Assembly: GCA_030608865.1 (NCBI GenBank)
Contig: JAUWDI010000039.1
Span: 1 to 7,762, forward strand
Length of the DNA stretch: 7,762 nucleotides
Source: Anaerolineales bacterium
Lineage (GTDB): Bacteria; Chloroflexota; Anaerolineae; Anaerolineales; E44-bin32
Direction: 5' to 3'
The position numbers and the translations under genes were made by a program. Below the pieces are notes generated by a model. It saw only the letters and a list, made by a program, of their open reading frames with translations. It was not told the origin of the DNA and did no database searches. Every line of letters begins with the position of its first letter. The stretch's first letter is position 1. Positions 7,462 to 7,762 of the stretch are shown here, one piece after another.

Positions 7462-7762
7462 TTACTCCTTCAAACCCAGTGTCCGGTACAGCCGGTCTAG
7501 GTTGGCGTGCTCGGCCAACAATGCTTCGAAGCGCTGTAACTTGGCGGTCTGTCCTAACCGCGTCTTGCCAAAAATGCGCTCAATAGCTTCCACTGTCTCT
7601 ATCGTGCTAGTATGTACCAACAACACCGCCACACCGAATTCGTCGGCCTGCTTGACGATAAGCGGGCTAGGCTGCAGATTTCCCGTTAGGATCAGGCAGG
7701 TGGTGGCGGTCTCTAGGGCAGCCAACTGAATGTCGGTGCGATCGCCACCGGTGATAACGGCT
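7462..7762 (-). CDS. DRTGG-domain protein, 5' part beyond window (partial)
   Basis: The visible C-terminal part has about 99 complete codons and continues off the right edge; the first complete codon begins at 7761. It starts AVITGGDRTDIQLAALETA, followed by CLILTGNLQPSPLIVKQADE, GVAVLLVHTSTIETVEAIE, and KTRLGQTAKLQRFEALL. This is the DRTGG domain pattern as found at the end of BioD-like P-loop proteins related to the N-terminal part of long phosphotransacetylases. The DRT motif and the following 'LTG..P.P.i...A...gi.vllv' strand are intact. The ligand of this domain is not well established. The stop (7462-7464) overlaps the ribosome binding site of the glyA remnant. An apparent TTG start at 7725 lies inside the domain and should not be used. 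Confidence 0.82.
   Translation of the reverse strand, partial: AVITGGDRTDIQLAALETATTCLILTGNLQPSPLIVKQADEFGVAVLLVHTSTIETVEAIERIFGKTRLGQTAKLQRFEALLAEHANLDRLYRTLGLKE

Overview
The window holds most of an N-type rotary ATPase operon, all on the minus strand, read from about 5657 down to position 1. The gene order is atpD (beta), atpC (epsilon), atpQ, atpR, atpB (a), atpE (c), atpF (b) and atpA (alpha, running off the left edge). This is the order of N-ATPases (atpDCQRBEFAG), a laterally spread second F-type ATPase found in scattered bacteria and a few archaea. The diagnostic features are beta and epsilon at the front, the small membrane genes atpQ and atpR, and no separate delta gene. Genes abut within 10 bp or overlap by 4-17 bp, so this is one tightly coupled transcription unit. 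The alpha frame is open without a break for 519 codons to the window edge; gamma (atpG) is expected just beyond it.

Three points stand out within the operon. AtpF carries a C-terminal block that reads like the end of an F-ATPase delta subunit, so it looks like a b-delta fusion. The c subunit has two glutamates per hairpin (E33, E66) and the EST-x-x-Y pattern of sodium-type rings. Alpha has about 50 extra residues ahead of its conserved N-terminal domain.

Upstream, also on the minus strand, lie a universal stress protein gene (5684-6097) whose C-terminal nucleotide-binding loop and final segment are missing, and a small predicted lipoprotein gene (6141-6605). A sigma70-like promoter (6681-6709) precedes the lipoprotein gene and could drive lipoprotein, usp and the ATPase genes together, since I see no terminator between them. 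The 362-base stretch 6606-6967 has no convincing gene. It holds this promoter and a strong minus-strand intrinsic terminator (about 6735-6764) that separates it from the unit to the right.

The right end (6968-7762) carries the 3' part of a DRTGG-domain gene, followed by a decayed chimera. The first ~50 codons of a serine hydroxymethyltransferase (glyA), with two in-frame TAA stops, are joined in the same frame to the C-terminal domain of an AIR-synthase/HypE-like protein. This looks like a deletion scar.

The organism is a bacterium with moderate GC and good Shine-Dalgarno sequences. The DRTGG, SHMT and AIR-synthase-like genes would fit an anaerobic lineage such as Chloroflexota, but this is a weak guess. 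The ATPase is probably an accessory ion pump additional to a housekeeping F-ATPase elsewhere in the genome, which cannot be seen here.
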